A stretch of 64,000 nt of DNA from Lichenicola sp964247735 (GTDB lineage: Bacteria; Pseudomonadota; Alphaproteobacteria; Acetobacterales; Acetobacteraceae), in assembly GCA_964247735.1 (NCBI GenBank), contig CAXTVS010000002.1, positions 1 through 64,000 on the forward strand, written 5' to 3'. Made by a program: the position numbers and the translations under genes. The stretch's first letter is position 1, and each line of letters starts with the position of its first letter. Below, in pieces: positions 45,779-54,743 of the stretch. Below the pieces are notes generated by a model. That model searched no databases. It was not told the origin of the DNA and worked only from the letters and a program-made list of their open reading frames with translations.

Positions 45779-47926
45779 GTGGCGCGCCTTCTCATCAGCC
45801 TTGGCCTGGCCGTGTGCGTGGGGAGCGGGCTGGCCGCGTCCGCCCAAGCCGAAGACCCAGTCGAGGTGGTGACGGTCCATCCCGGCGCCGGCCCGGAGGC
45901 ATTCTCGGCGCAGCCGGCCGAAGCGACCGAGCCCAGCTCGGTGGTGGGACAGGCGGCGCTGGACCGCGCCGTGGCGCCGACCGGCAACTACGACGATGCC
46001 CTGCGGCTGACGCCCTCGGTGCTGGACGTGTCGCCGAACGGTCCCGGGCTGGGCGAGGCGCAGGTGCTGACGATACGCGGCTTCGCCGACGGGCAGTACG
46101 ACGTCACCTTCGACGGCGTCCCGTTCGCCGACAGCGACGACTTCACCCACCACAGCTCGGCCTACTTCACGATCCGCGACCTCGCGAGCATCACCGTGGA
46201 TCGCGGACCGGGCGACGCCACGACGGTCGGCGACGCGACCTTCGGCGGCACCGTGGCGCTGCGCTCGATCGCGCCCTCGGCAGGCGGCACGGTGTCGCCC
46301 ACAGAGTCGGTCGGCTCGTTCGCGACCCGGTCCGGCGGGCTGCTGCTGGAGTCCGGGTCGGGCTGGCTGCCCGGCGGTGCGTCGGGGGTGCTGGATGCGG
46401 AGGCGGTGCAGAGCGACGGCGCGCTCGACGGAGCGGCGCAGCGGCGCGGCACGCTGTTCGGCAAGCTGCTGGTGCCGCTTGGTGAAGGGATGACGCTGAC
46501 GCTGGCGAGCAGCCTGGCGCGCACGGTGCAGAACGAGCCGCTGGGCGCCACGCGGGCCGAGATCGCGGCGTCCGGGCCGTCGGTGGCGCTGGACGGTGAC
46601 CAGCACTCGCAGGCGTACGAGGGCTACAACAGCTCCGTCTACCGCACCGACCTGTCCTATGCGGCGCTGTCGGCCGAGCCGGCGGACGGGATCACGCTGT
46701 TGGACACGGTATACAGCTACGGGCTGGACCGGCACTTCGAGCAGGGGCTGGACCCGAACGGGGAGACCCCGGACGGCACCGCGTTCGGCGCCGGACACGT
46801 TCCCGGGCAGTCGGGGCGGAACGGGCTGCGGGCCTGGGGAAGCGTGCTTCGGGCGGTGCAGCGCCTGCCGGACGGCTGGTCGGCGGAAGCCGGGGTCTGG
46901 GCGGAGCGGCAGACCAACGCGCGCAGCCTGGTCGAGATCGACCTGACCGGGAACGGGATCGCCAACCCGGTGCTGGCGCCGGTGCCGGGGGTGCCGGGAT
47001 CGGCGGCGATCGACCGGCTGCAGCACGAGTCGCTGCTGACGCTGCAGCCCTATGCGCAGCTCGACTGGCAGGCGCTGCCATGGCTGCGGCTCATCGCGGG
47101 GCTGAAGGGGGCCTGGTTCGACCGGGACGTGTCGGCGCCGGTGATGGAAGGCACGCGGCTGCCGACGGTGGTCGACCGCGGGTTCGGTGCGGTGCTCCCG
47201 GCCCTGGCCGTGCACGCGGAGCTCGGTGCCGGCTGGAGCGTGTATGCGCAGGCAGCGCGGGGCTTCCTGGCGCCGCCGCTGCAGCTGTTCGACGTGTCCG
47301 GTCCCGGCGGCGCGGCGATCTCGCCGGAAACCACCTGGAACGTCCAGCTGGGCACGACGTGGCATCGGGACGGCCTGCTGGCGTCGGCGGACCTGTACGA
47401 GATACTGTTCGACGACGTGGTCGGCGTGCGCACGGTGGGCGGGGAGAGCCTGGACTTCTCCGAGGGCCGGGTGACGTATCGCGGGCTGGAGGCGGAGGCG
47501 ACGCAGGCCCTTGGGCTGGGCTTGAGCCTGTACGCGAGCGGGTCGCTGAACGAGGCGCACCATTCCGGCGGGGTCGGCAGGACGACCGGGCCGGCTCCGG
47601 CCACGCCGCAGGCGACGCTGGGGGCGGGGCTGATCGTCAAGCGCGGCCGGATGGAGGCGTCGCTGGTGGACCGCTGGACCGGAGGCTCGTTCGGCGACGT
47701 CGGCGGCAGCCAGTGGATCGCGCCGTACAACCAGCTCGACCTGTCGGCCGGCACGACGCTGCGGATCGACCGGGAGGTGCCGGTCGCCTTGAAGGCGCAG
47801 GTCTTCAACCTGCTCGACAGCCGGAAGGTCGACGGCCTCGCCGGCTACACCGTTGCAGACGCGACGCCGCTGTTCTGGACCCAGGCGGGCTGCTCGGTGT
47901 TCGTCAGCGCGACCAAGCGGTTCTGA
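45779..47926 (+). CDS. TonB-dependent outer-membrane receptor
   Basis: A 715-residue receptor: signal peptide (residues 1-24), plug domain (TIRGFADGQYDVTFDGVPFADSD not quoted beyond this; SAYFTIRDLASITVDRGPGDA), and a barrel ending in the aromatic-terminal VSATKRF. The plug lacks an obvious TonB box upstream of residue 50. The ligand is unknown, and no siderophore or iron genes are adjacent. GTG 45779 is preceded by a good AGGAGG box 5 nt away. Confidence 0.9.
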   Translation: MARLLISLGLAVCVGSGLAASAQAEDPVEVVTVHPGAGPEAFSAQPAEATEPSSVVGQAALDRAVAPTGNYDDALRLTPSVLDVSPNGPGLGEAQVLTIRGFADGQYDVTFDGVPFADSDDFTHHSSAYFTIRDLASITVDRGPGDATTVGDATFGGTVALRSIAPSAGGTVSPTESVGSFATRSGGLLLESGSGWLPGGASGVLDAEAVQSDGALDGAAQRRGTLFGKLLVPLGEGMTLTLASSLARTVQNEPLGATRAEIAASGPSVALDGDQHSQAYEGYNSSVYRTDLSYAALSAEPADGITLLDTVYSYGLDRHFEQGLDPNGETPDGTAFGAGHVPGQSGRNGLRAWGSVLRAVQRLPDGWSAEAGVWAERQTNARSLVEIDLTGNGIANPVLAPVPGVPGSAAIDRLQHESLLTLQPYAQLDWQALPWLRLIAGLKGAWFDRDVSAPVMEGTRLPTVVDRGFGAVLPALAVHAELGAGWSVYAQAARGFLAPPLQLFDVSGPGGAAISPETTWNVQLGTTWHRDGLLASADLYEILFDDVVGVRTVGGESLDFSEGRVTYRGLEAEATQALGLGLSLYASGSLNEAHHSGGVGRTTGPAPATPQATLGAGLIVKRGRMEASLVDRWTGGSFGDVGGSQWIAPYNQLDLSAGTTLRIDREVPVALKAQVFNLLDSRKVDGLAGYTVADATPLFWTQAGCSVFVSATKRF

Positions 47927-48022
47927 AACGGCGCCCCGGACGACGGCCGAGACAAACGTTGCGAAGGCGAACATTCGCGCCGGTCGTGCGTTGGGCTTGA
48001 TACATCCAGACGGAGCCGCTCC

Positions 48023-48217
48023 ATGCTGACCATTCTCATCGTCGTCCTGATCGTGCTGGCGCTCGGCGGAGGCGGCTACGGCTACCGGTCCGGCTGGTAC
48101 GGCGGCTCGCGTGGCACCGGGTTCAACGGGCTCGGGCTGGTGCCGATCCTGCTGATCATCGTGGTGCTCTACCTGCTGTTCCACGGGATGGGCGGGACCA
48201 CCGCGACGACGCCCTAA
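48023..48217 (+). CDS. Small two-helix membrane protein (DUF3309-like)
   Basis: 64 residues: an N-terminal helix (MLTILIVVLIVLALGGGG), a Gly/Tyr loop (YGYRSGWYGGSRGTG), a second helix (LVPILLIIVVLYLLFHG) and a short Thr tail. The layout resembles DUF3309 small membrane proteins, which have no known role. It starts at ATG 48023 and ends 31 bp before the convergent GST gene. Confidence 0.65.
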   Translation: MLTILIVVLIVLALGGGGYGYRSGWYGGSRGTGFNGLGLVPILLIIVVLYLLFHGMGGTTATTP

Positions 48218-48247
48218 TCGGCGTCCGGCCGACGGGCAGCCGGGCGT

Positions 48248-48919
48248 TTAGGACGGCGCGCCGGCTTGTCGCGACGGGGCAGCCCGGGCGAAGGCCGGAT
48301 GCGCCTCGCAGGTGGTGAAGATCCGGTCCACTGTGGGGGTGTCCGGCACCTCGATCCTGAAAATCGGCAGCACGACCTTGATGCTGGCCAGGCAGATGTC
48401 GGCTATGGTGATGTCGTCGCCGTGGCAGAACGTCCCGGTCGCGCCTTCGCGCGCGAGACGTCGCTCGACTGCCTGCAGGCCGGTGGTGAACCAGTTCACG
48501 CGCCAGGCGCGGATGGCGTCGGCGTCGAGATGCGCGGTTTCGATGAGGTATCTCACCACGCGCGGCACGATCAGCGGGTGGGTGTCGGCGACTAGCATGG
48601 AGGCCAGGGAGCGCACCCTGGCGCGGCCGTGCGGCGTGGACGGCAGCAGCGGCACGGCGGGATGCACGTCTTCCAGGAACTCCAGGATGGCCAGGGACTG
48701 GGTGATCGGTGGCGCGTCCCCGGCCTCGCGGTCGATCAGCGCCGGGATCGCGCCGAGCGGGTTGATCCGCAGGAACGCCTCGCCGCGCTGCTCTCCCGCG
48801 TCCAGGTCGACGACGCGCTCGGAGGCGGCAAGACCCTTGAGGTTGAGGGCGACGCGGACGCGATAGGTTGCGGAGGTACGCCAGTACGCGAACAACTCGA
48901 AGCGGGCAGCGTCGTCCAT
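48248..48919 (-). CDS. maiA: Glutathione S-transferase / maleylacetoacetate isomerase
   Basis: A 223-residue zeta-class GST. The N-terminal thioredoxin fold has LFAYWRTSATYRVRVALNLKG, matching the MaiA SSxxxxVR-type signature, NPLGAIPAL and QSLAILEFLE; the C-terminal helical domain has GDDITIADICLA. It isomerises maleylacetoacetate using glutathione, but homogentisate dioxygenase and fumarylacetoacetase are not adjacent, so it could be another GST. ATG 48919 has a GAGGA box. Confidence 0.85.
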   Translation of the reverse strand: MDDAARFELFAYWRTSATYRVRVALNLKGLAASERVVDLDAGEQRGEAFLRINPLGAIPALIDREAGDAPPITQSLAILEFLEDVHPAVPLLPSTPHGRARVRSLASMLVADTHPLIVPRVVRYLIETAHLDADAIRAWRVNWFTTGLQAVERRLAREGATGTFCHGDDITIADICLASIKVVLPIFRIEVPDTPTVDRIFTTCEAHPAFARAAPSRQAGAPS

Positions 48920-49221
48920 GGGTTCCTCTCGATCCTTCCGGTCTGAACGGCGGTCGCGTAGGATGGAACGATCGACGTGTCGACTCCGGCGACGTCGAGC
49001 GTTCGAGGGCACGGGACGCAGATGGAGGCATGCGGTGCGGCAGCCGGGCCGTCCGGTGTCGGCAGTCGCGATGCAGGATCCGGACAGGCGGCTTATGCCC
49101 CGCCGGCGTGGGTCGACGCCGCTGGTGACGCTTGAAGGCCGGTCCCTCGCCTGGAGCGGATCCCGACCAGGTGGAACACCTGGTTGGGCAAGGATGCTCG
49201 CCAGGACAACGGGCTGGAGCG
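48920..49221. other. 302-bp gap without a recognisable gene
   Basis: Between the GST gene and the proline-peptidase-like gene, both on the minus strand. Open frames on either strand are short, composition-driven shadows. No terminator with a T-run, tRNA or repeat is evident; it presumably holds the GST promoter. Confidence 0.4.
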
Positions 49222-50118
49222 TCAGGGATCTTGATCCTGGGCTGCGATGAAGGCATCCACGGTCTCGAGGAACAGCCCGGTTTCCTCGACATGCGCCAGA
49301 TGGCTCGAGTTCTCGAAGATCCGCCAGCGCATGTCGGCGATCCGGTCGGCATAGGGCTGCACCACTGCCGGCGTCGCCTCGTCATGGCGGCACGAGATCA
49401 GCAGGGTCGGCACCGCGATCCGGTCGAGACGATCGACGATCGACCAGTCCCTGATCGTGCCGATGCAGTGGAACTCGCTCGGCCCGTTCATGGTGTGGTA
49501 GACGGTCGGGTCGCGTTCCACCACGTCGAAGCTTGCCTGCACCTCGGGCGGCCACGGGACGCGGCAAAGGTGGCGGCCGTAGAACACCAGCACCGCCTGC
49601 TGGTAGCTGTCGCTGTCGGTGGTGCCGTCGGCCTCGTGCCGGAGCAGCGTGTCCTGCACGTCGGGCGGCAGCGAAGCCCGCAGCCGGTTCGCCTCCCGGA
49701 CCCAGAGTTCCATAGACGCCGGCGAGTTGGCGACGACCAGCGACCGCAGGCCGGCAGGTCGAAGCACCGCGTGCTCCGCCGCGAGCATGCCGCCCCAGCT
49801 CTGGCCGAGGAGGTGGTAGCGGCGGGTGATGCCGAGGTGACGGAGCAGGTTGTCGAGCTCGTCGAGGAACAGCTGGACCTGCCAGAACGAGGCGTCCTCG
49901 TCGGGCAGATGGGTCGAGCGCCCGGATCCGAGCTGGTCGTAGAGGATGACCGCACGTCCGGCGGCCGCGAGCGCCGTCAGCCGGAGCAGGTAGTCGTGGC
50001 TGAAGCCCGGTCCGCCATGCAGGACCACCAGCGGCGGCCGGGCGGCGTCGAGATCGCCGTCGACGCGATACCACGTGCGCCAGCCTCGGAAGTCGGCCTC
50101 GCCCTCGATCGTGCTCAT
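49222..50118 (-). CDS. pip: Proline-iminopeptidase-family hydrolase
   Basis: A 298-residue alpha/beta hydrolase of peptidase family S33: HGGPGFSHDYLL (residues 34-45), DQLGSGRSTHLPDE, nucleophile Ser107 in LLGQSWGGMLA, ISCRHDEATP acidic residue and catalytic His in NSSHLAHVEE. It removes N-terminal proline or acts on related amides. The 'WREANRLRASLP' cap region is typical of the family. ATG 50118 has GGAGG 6-7 nt upstream. Its exact substrate is unproven. Confidence 0.85.
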   Translation of the reverse strand: MSTIEGEADFRGWRTWYRVDGDLDAARPPLVVLHGGPGFSHDYLLRLTALAAAGRAVILYDQLGSGRSTHLPDEDASFWQVQLFLDELDNLLRHLGITRRYHLLGQSWGGMLAAEHAVLRPAGLRSLVVANSPASMELWVREANRLRASLPPDVQDTLLRHEADGTTDSDSYQQAVLVFYGRHLCRVPWPPEVQASFDVVERDPTVYHTMNGPSEFHCIGTIRDWSIVDRLDRIAVPTLLISCRHDEATPAVVQPYADRIADMRWRIFENSSHLAHVEETGLFLETVDAFIAAQDQDP

Positions 50119-50353
50119 CCAAGGCCTCCTTGTCGGGAGGAGTGGAAACTGTCCGGCAGCGTCCGTCAGCCTCCTCGCCGCGCAGGCTCGGTCAGGTCAT
50201 GGCGCTCCAGCCTGAGCGGGCAGGCGGGGCCACGGCGGAGCGGCAACGTGTCATGCCGCGCCGCCCGTCCCCGCGCCCGCAGGCCGCTCAGGTGAGTGCC
50301 TCGCCCCGCGCGAGCGTCGGAGGGCCGGTCGTCCCGCCCGCCTCGCGTCCCCG

Positions 50354-50938
50354 TCAGGTGCCGGTCATGGTTCCGGGTGCTGGGACCTGCTTCGGCAGCA
50401 TCCGCTCCAGGGTACCGTCCCGCGTGATCACGACGTGGTAGCTGGTGCCGAGCAGGTGCAGCACGACCAGGGTATAGACGACCCACTGGCCGAGGAGGTG
50501 GACGCTGGTGGCCGCCTGGTGCAGCGCCGGGTGGGGGCCGAGGCCCGGCACCGTGAACAGGCCGAAATAGCTGGTCGGGAACCGGCCGGTAGCGCTGAGC
50601 AGGTAGCCGCTGATCGGCATCGCCAGCAGCACCGCGTAGAGCAGCCAGTGGTTCGCCCTCGCCAGCAGCGCGACCGCGGCGCCGGCGCGTCCGGCAAGCG
50701 GCGGTGGCGGATGGGCCGCCCGCCAGGCCAGGCGCAGCACGACGACCGCGATGATCGTCAGGCCGATCGACTTGTGCAGGGTGTAGAGCAGCCCTCTCCA
50801 GGCGTTGCCGTCGCCCATGTTGGTCATCACCCAGGCGATCGGCAGGATCGATGCCATCAGCAGGGCGGTGACCCAGTGGAACCACATGGCGGTCGGCGTG
50901 TAGGTATGCTGTCGTCCGGACACGGTTGTGGTCGACAT
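50354..50938 (-). CDS. cybB: Cytochrome b561
   Basis: A 194-residue four-helix di-heme b561 with the histidines expected as ligands in MWFHWVTALLM, LHKSIGLT, HQAATSVHLLGQW and HLLGTSYHVV. These inner-membrane proteins carry electrons from quinol or scavenge superoxide. ATG 50938 has GGGGAGG 5 nt upstream. It is divergent from the secreted-protein gene with 165 bp between. Confidence 0.9.
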   Translation of the reverse strand: MSTTTVSGRQHTYTPTAMWFHWVTALLMASILPIAWVMTNMGDGNAWRGLLYTLHKSIGLTIIAVVVLRLAWRAAHPPPPLAGRAGAAVALLARANHWLLYAVLLAMPISGYLLSATGRFPTSYFGLFTVPGLGPHPALHQAATSVHLLGQWVVYTLVVLHLLGTSYHVVITRDGTLERMLPKQVPAPGTMTGT

Positions 50939-51103
50939 GGTGACCTCCCCGGCCGATCGGCCATTCCGTCGCCAGGACCAGCAGAACAGGGCGACGTGAA
51001 CAACGCAAGCTTCCCGATCCGGAAGCCGGATCACAGCAGGGCTTCCGATGGGCTGCCCTTGCCCTGCGTTCTAAGCAGAACCGTGGAACAGGACAGGCAG
51101 GAG

Positions 51104-52135
51104 ATGACGCGCGGCCTCGACGTTCCTCCCGCTTCCGTCCTGGTCCTGCTCGCGGTCCTGCCGTTCGTGGTTCCGTCGCCGTCACGGGCGCAGGCGGTGC
51201 CGCCGGCCTGGCGCAACGCCTGGGACTTCCTGGTCGAGGACGTGTGCACGGATGGCAGCGACCATTCGATCCCGGTGGTAAGTCCGCTTGACGGCGGCGG
51301 ATGTTCCCGGCCGCGCAAGCTGCGCGTGGGCGAGCGCCTGCCCTACCACAAGCAGGACTGGGCGGGGGACACGGACCGCGACGCGCACCCGGAGGGCTAC
51401 CAGCGGAGCGACTCGTTTCCGGTGCCGAGCACGCTGGGGCCGGCCGTGCTGCAGAGCTACGACTTCGGCGACGACCCGCGGGCGTTCGGGCAGTTCGACG
51501 ACGGCGATGGCGGGCAGGTCGCCTTTCTCGGTTCCGACACCGCATCGTTCGGCATCACCGAGGATGGCGGAGCCGGGCTGCAGTTCTTCCTCGGGCCGGG
51601 CTGCACGCCGGAGAACGGCTGGGTGATCGTCGACCGGAGCTTCGCCGCACGAACCACCGGACAGATGCTGGCACGGATCACGCGGAACGCGGACAGGTGT
51701 CCGCAGCGGTTGGGCTATGCCTTCACGCGCTGGCACGTGCAGCCCGTGAGCTACCGCGACAGCGCGCGCGGCAGGACCGGGTGGGTCGCGCTGCCCACCC
51801 TGGTATCGGAGCATTTCGGCGGCAAGGACGTGGACGGCGCCGAGCACCTGGAACGCATGTACTTCACCCGTGAGCTCGGCTACACGCGCTGGGAACGCTG
51901 GCAGAACCTGTCCGTCCGCGATCGGCCGCGCGACCGGCAACAGGCGGCGGAGCTGGCCACGTCGGACCGCTGCGAGCCCGGGCTCGGCGCACCGTCGGCG
52001 ACGGCGAGCTGGGTGATGGTCGATTGCCGGGAATGGACGCAGATCGTGCCGCCTGCCGATCCGGCCGGGGACCCGCCCCGCTTCTGGCTGGACCGGTTGC
52101 GGAGCTATGCGGCGACCCGGTCGATGTTTCCCTGA
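51104..52135 (+). CDS. Secreted hypothetical protein with paired cysteines
   Basis: 343 residues with a signal peptide (LVLLAVLPFVVPSPSRAQA). The mature part holds several Cys residues (VCTDGSD, GGGCSR, GPGCTP, DRCPQRLG, DRCEPGLG, VDCREW), suggesting disulfides, and regular tryptophan-containing beta-type sequence (WVALPTLVSEHF). I do not recognise the family. ATG 51104 sits right after an AGGAG box with tight spacing. It is divergent from cytochrome b561. Confidence 0.7.
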   Translation: MTRGLDVPPASVLVLLAVLPFVVPSPSRAQAVPPAWRNAWDFLVEDVCTDGSDHSIPVVSPLDGGGCSRPRKLRVGERLPYHKQDWAGDTDRDAHPEGYQRSDSFPVPSTLGPAVLQSYDFGDDPRAFGQFDDGDGGQVAFLGSDTASFGITEDGGAGLQFFLGPGCTPENGWVIVDRSFAARTTGQMLARITRNADRCPQRLGYAFTRWHVQPVSYRDSARGRTGWVALPTLVSEHFGGKDVDGAEHLERMYFTRELGYTRWERWQNLSVRDRPRDRQQAAELATSDRCEPGLGAPSATASWVMVDCREWTQIVPPADPAGDPPRFWLDRLRSYAATRSMFP

Positions 52136-52601
52136 TCCCAGCGGGATGCCGATCGCCCGCGTTCAACGGACACGTCGACTGTTGCCTTCCGGATCGACCG
52201 GCAAAGCTTCACGTCGGGTGGCGGACACGATGTCGTCGCCAAGAGCTGGATCTTTCCCATGTCCGCGGTGTCCAACGTCGAGTTGACGCGCGCGACTGCG
52301 AAACTTTGCAGGGCCGGTTGCCGGTGGATGCGGACAGCCAATCAAGCAGCGTCTTCCACTTGTCCACCAGCAGGCGTGCAACCGCCTCCGAAGACGGCCA
52401 TTCCGCCATCGTCGCAAACCTGGAACCGCTGCACGTAGGCGGAAACCTCGGCCCAGTCCGTCAAGGTGATCCGATGGCTGGCTCCGTCGTGGACCATCCT
52501 GGCCACTCCAGCCTGGCGGCGCCCGACGCACGAAGGTCGGCGTCGGATCGCCGTGTGGTCAACTGGACCTGGCCACGGGCTCTTCCTGTCAAGGCTGACC
52601 T
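52136..52601. other. 466-bp gap, possible relic coding sequence
   Basis: Between a secreted-protein gene and the MFS gene (convergent). On the minus strand a codon-like stretch from ~52600 to 52342 reads ITLTDWAEVSAYVQRF and VCDDGGMAVFGGG before a stop, with a possible 51-codon frame from ATG 52497 and a GGAG 9 nt upstream. It resembles no family I know and may be a decayed gene or a very short one. Confidence is low. Confidence 0.25.
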
Positions 52602-53846
52602 TCAGCCGGGGCGAGAACCATCAGGCAGGCTTTCAGATCGATCCTGATCCCGACGCTCGGTCAGGAAGCAGCACAGCGCCAGGATTGGCAGAGTGAGGCC
52701 GAGTCGGCAGGAGGCGGTCCAGCCGCCATGGGTGAAGGCCCAGGCGCCTGCGGCGGAACCGGCGGCGCCGCCGCAGAAGAAGGTGGCCATGTAGAGGCCG
52801 TTGAGGCGGCTGCGCGTAGCGGGGCCGAGGGCGAACAGCGCGCGCTGGCCGACCACCAGGTGGGCGGTGACGGCGAAGTCGAGCAGCACGGCGCAGGCGC
52901 CGAGCAGGACCAGGGCGGCGTGGGGTTCGAGCCGGTCCTCCGTCAGCATGGCGGCAAAGGCGAGGGCAACGCCCGCCATGGCGAGCACGGTGCCGGACCG
53001 GATCCAGCCGCGGTCGGCGGCGTGGCCGGCCAGCGGGGCGGACACCGCGCCGCCGACGCCGACGGCAGCGAACACGGCAATGCCGGTCTGCGACAGGTGG
53101 AAGGAGCGGGCCAGAAGCAGCGGCACGGTGGTCCAGAAAACGCTGAAGGCCCCAAACAGGAAGGCGTGGTAGGCGGCGCGCCGGCGCAGCAGCGGCGTGT
53201 GTCGGACCAGGGCGATCATGGAGACCAGCAGGGCGGCATAGGACAGGCCGGGCGGCGGCTGCAGGCGCGGCAGGGCCTGGCGCAGCAGCAGGCCGAGGAC
53301 GACCATGACGGCAGCGGAGATCGCGAACACGGCGTGCCAGCCCAGCAAATCGTCGAGCACGCTCGACACCGGGCGGGACAGCATGATGCCCAGCATCAGC
53401 CCGCTCATGACGTTGCCGATCACGCGGCCGCGGGTGGCTTCCGGGGCAAGGTGGGCCGCATAGGGCACCAGCACCTGCACTGCGACCGAGCCGATGCCGA
53501 TGAACAGCGAGGCCAGCAGGAACGGCAGCGCCGCGGTGGAGATCGCCGCCGCCAGCAGGGCCAGGATGACTAGGGACAGGATCGCCAGCACCAGGCGGCG
53601 GGTCTCGACCAGGTCGCCCAGCGGCACGACGAACAGCAGGCCGGCGCCGTAGCCGATCTGGCTCATGGTCACGATCAGCCCGGCCGAGGCGGGCGGAAGA
53701 CCGACCGCCGCCGCGATCGGGCCGATCAGGGGCTGCGCGTAGTAGATGTTGGCGACGATCAGGCCGCAGGCGGTCGCCAGCAGCAGGGTCAGCCAGCGCG
53801 GCAGGCCCTGCGCAGCGTCGGCGGCCAGGACGACATGGTCGCTCAT
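52602..53846 (-). CDS. Major facilitator superfamily transporter
   Basis: A 414-residue protein with 12 predicted helices. LIVANIYYAQPLIGPIAAAVGLP is the YgaY/Tsg101-type MFS start, followed by the loop 2-3 motif GDLVETRRLV and the matching GHAADRGWIRSG in the second half. It is probably an efflux or sugar/drug exporter; the substrate is unknown. It is divergent from a small lipoprotein gene. Confidence 0.85.
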   Translation of the reverse strand: MSDHVVLAADAAQGLPRWLTLLLATACGLIVANIYYAQPLIGPIAAAVGLPPASAGLIVTMSQIGYGAGLLFVVPLGDLVETRRLVLAILSLVILALLAAAISTAALPFLLASLFIGIGSVAVQVLVPYAAHLAPEATRGRVIGNVMSGLMLGIMLSRPVSSVLDDLLGWHAVFAISAAVMVVLGLLLRQALPRLQPPPGLSYAALLVSMIALVRHTPLLRRRAAYHAFLFGAFSVFWTTVPLLLARSFHLSQTGIAVFAAVGVGGAVSAPLAGHAADRGWIRSGTVLAMAGVALAFAAMLTEDRLEPHAALVLLGACAVLLDFAVTAHLVVGQRALFALGPATRSRLNGLYMATFFCGGAAGSAAGAWAFTHGGWTASCRLGLTLPILALCCFLTERRDQDRSESLPDGSRPG

Positions 53847-54105
53847 CACTACGCCGTCGGATGGCCGGGCAGGCTCGAAGCCCGCAGGAGAACCCGCGGC
53901 CGCCGAGGCTGCCTGGATCCGGCGGAGGCAACTCCGGTTGTCCTCGATCCGGAGGGAAAGTTGACAGTTCCGCTCCAGGCGGCGTGCAGGGCGTCGGGCC
54001 TGCCGCCGGGGGGCAGGCGACGGCGGGGCGGCCGGATCATCCCCGCAACCGCGGCGGTGACGCCGGCGTTCGGCGGTCGGTCCAGATCCGGTAGGAGTCC
54101 CGCAG

Positions 54106-54264
54106 ATGACCGCCTGCTTCCGTTCTTCCCTCGTCGCCCTGCTGCTGGCCCTTGCCGGCTGCGGCGCGGTCGGAGACATCGATACCGGAGCGATGCAGAC
54201 GACCAACCGGGCGGTCGGCGCGCCGTTGAACGGGCCGGGGAATCCGCCTTCGCCGCATCAGTGA
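54106..54264 (+). CDS. Small lipoprotein (52 residues)
   Basis: ATG 54106, with GGAG 8 nt upstream, starts MTACFRSSLVALLLALAGCG, a lipoprotein signal with lipobox LAGC at Cys19, followed by a short hydrophilic tail ending NGPGNPPSPHQ. The short mature part is typical of entericidin-like or unassigned small lipoproteins. Stop at 54262-54264, followed by a GC hairpin. It is not assigned to a known family. Confidence 0.65.
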   Translation: MTACFRSSLVALLLALAGCGAVGDIDTGAMQTTNRAVGAPLNGPGNPPSPHQ

Positions 54265-54271
54265 CGGGCCC

Positions 54272-54288
54272 GTCCGGCGCCCCCGGAC
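54272..54288. terminator. GC-rich hairpin after the small lipoprotein gene
   Basis: GTCCGG and CCGGAC form a 6-bp stem around a 5-nt loop (CGCCC), 8 bp after the stop of the lipoprotein gene and upstream of a convergent gene's stop. No T-tract follows, so it is at best an intrinsic-terminator-like hairpin. Confidence 0.35.
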
Positions 54289-54354
54289 CGGACAGGGCCG
54301 CAGGCCGCCTGGATGGTCCGACGCCGCCGGCGACAGGAGGATCATGACGGTCGG

Positions 54355-54600
54355 CTACTTGTTGGTCCGGCCCAGCCTGTCCGGATCGAGGCCGCCGCTC
54401 CTGTCGACGTCGCTCGCCACGTCGCCCTCGGTGGTGTTCTTCCCCTCGATAGTTTCGGGATCCTCGCCAGTGGCGGCGAAGGCGCCCTTGGAAGCGCCGA
54501 TGCCCGGATTGCGCTCGAGGTCGTCCGGCGGACGCGGGACGTCGGCCCCGAGATCGTCCGGGCCCATCGGCGGGGTCTTCGGGTGCTTGGATGTGGTCAT
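54355..54600 (-). CDS. Small hydrophilic hypothetical protein
   Basis: 81 residues rich in Asp, Pro and Gly, starting MTTSKHPKTPPMGPDDLGADVP with the sequence DPETIEGKNTTEGDVASDVD later. No membrane or signal segment. AGGAG lies 7 nt before ATG 54600. It looks like an intrinsically disordered stress-type small protein, but no family is recognised. It is convergent with the small lipoprotein gene. Confidence 0.55.
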   Translation of the reverse strand: MTTSKHPKTPPMGPDDLGADVPRPPDDLERNPGIGASKGAFAATGEDPETIEGKNTTEGDVASDVDRSGGLDPDRLGRTNK

Positions 54601-54743
54601 GACCTGGCTCCTGCTCCGCCACCCTTCCCGGTTTGCACGTTTCCTAGGATGGCGGGGTGCAACGCCCGGACCGGGCCGGAAGTGCCCGACGGCTTGCTGC
54701 CGGGCTTGCACGTCGCCGTGTGCAGGCGTGGCCTGGTAGCGGC

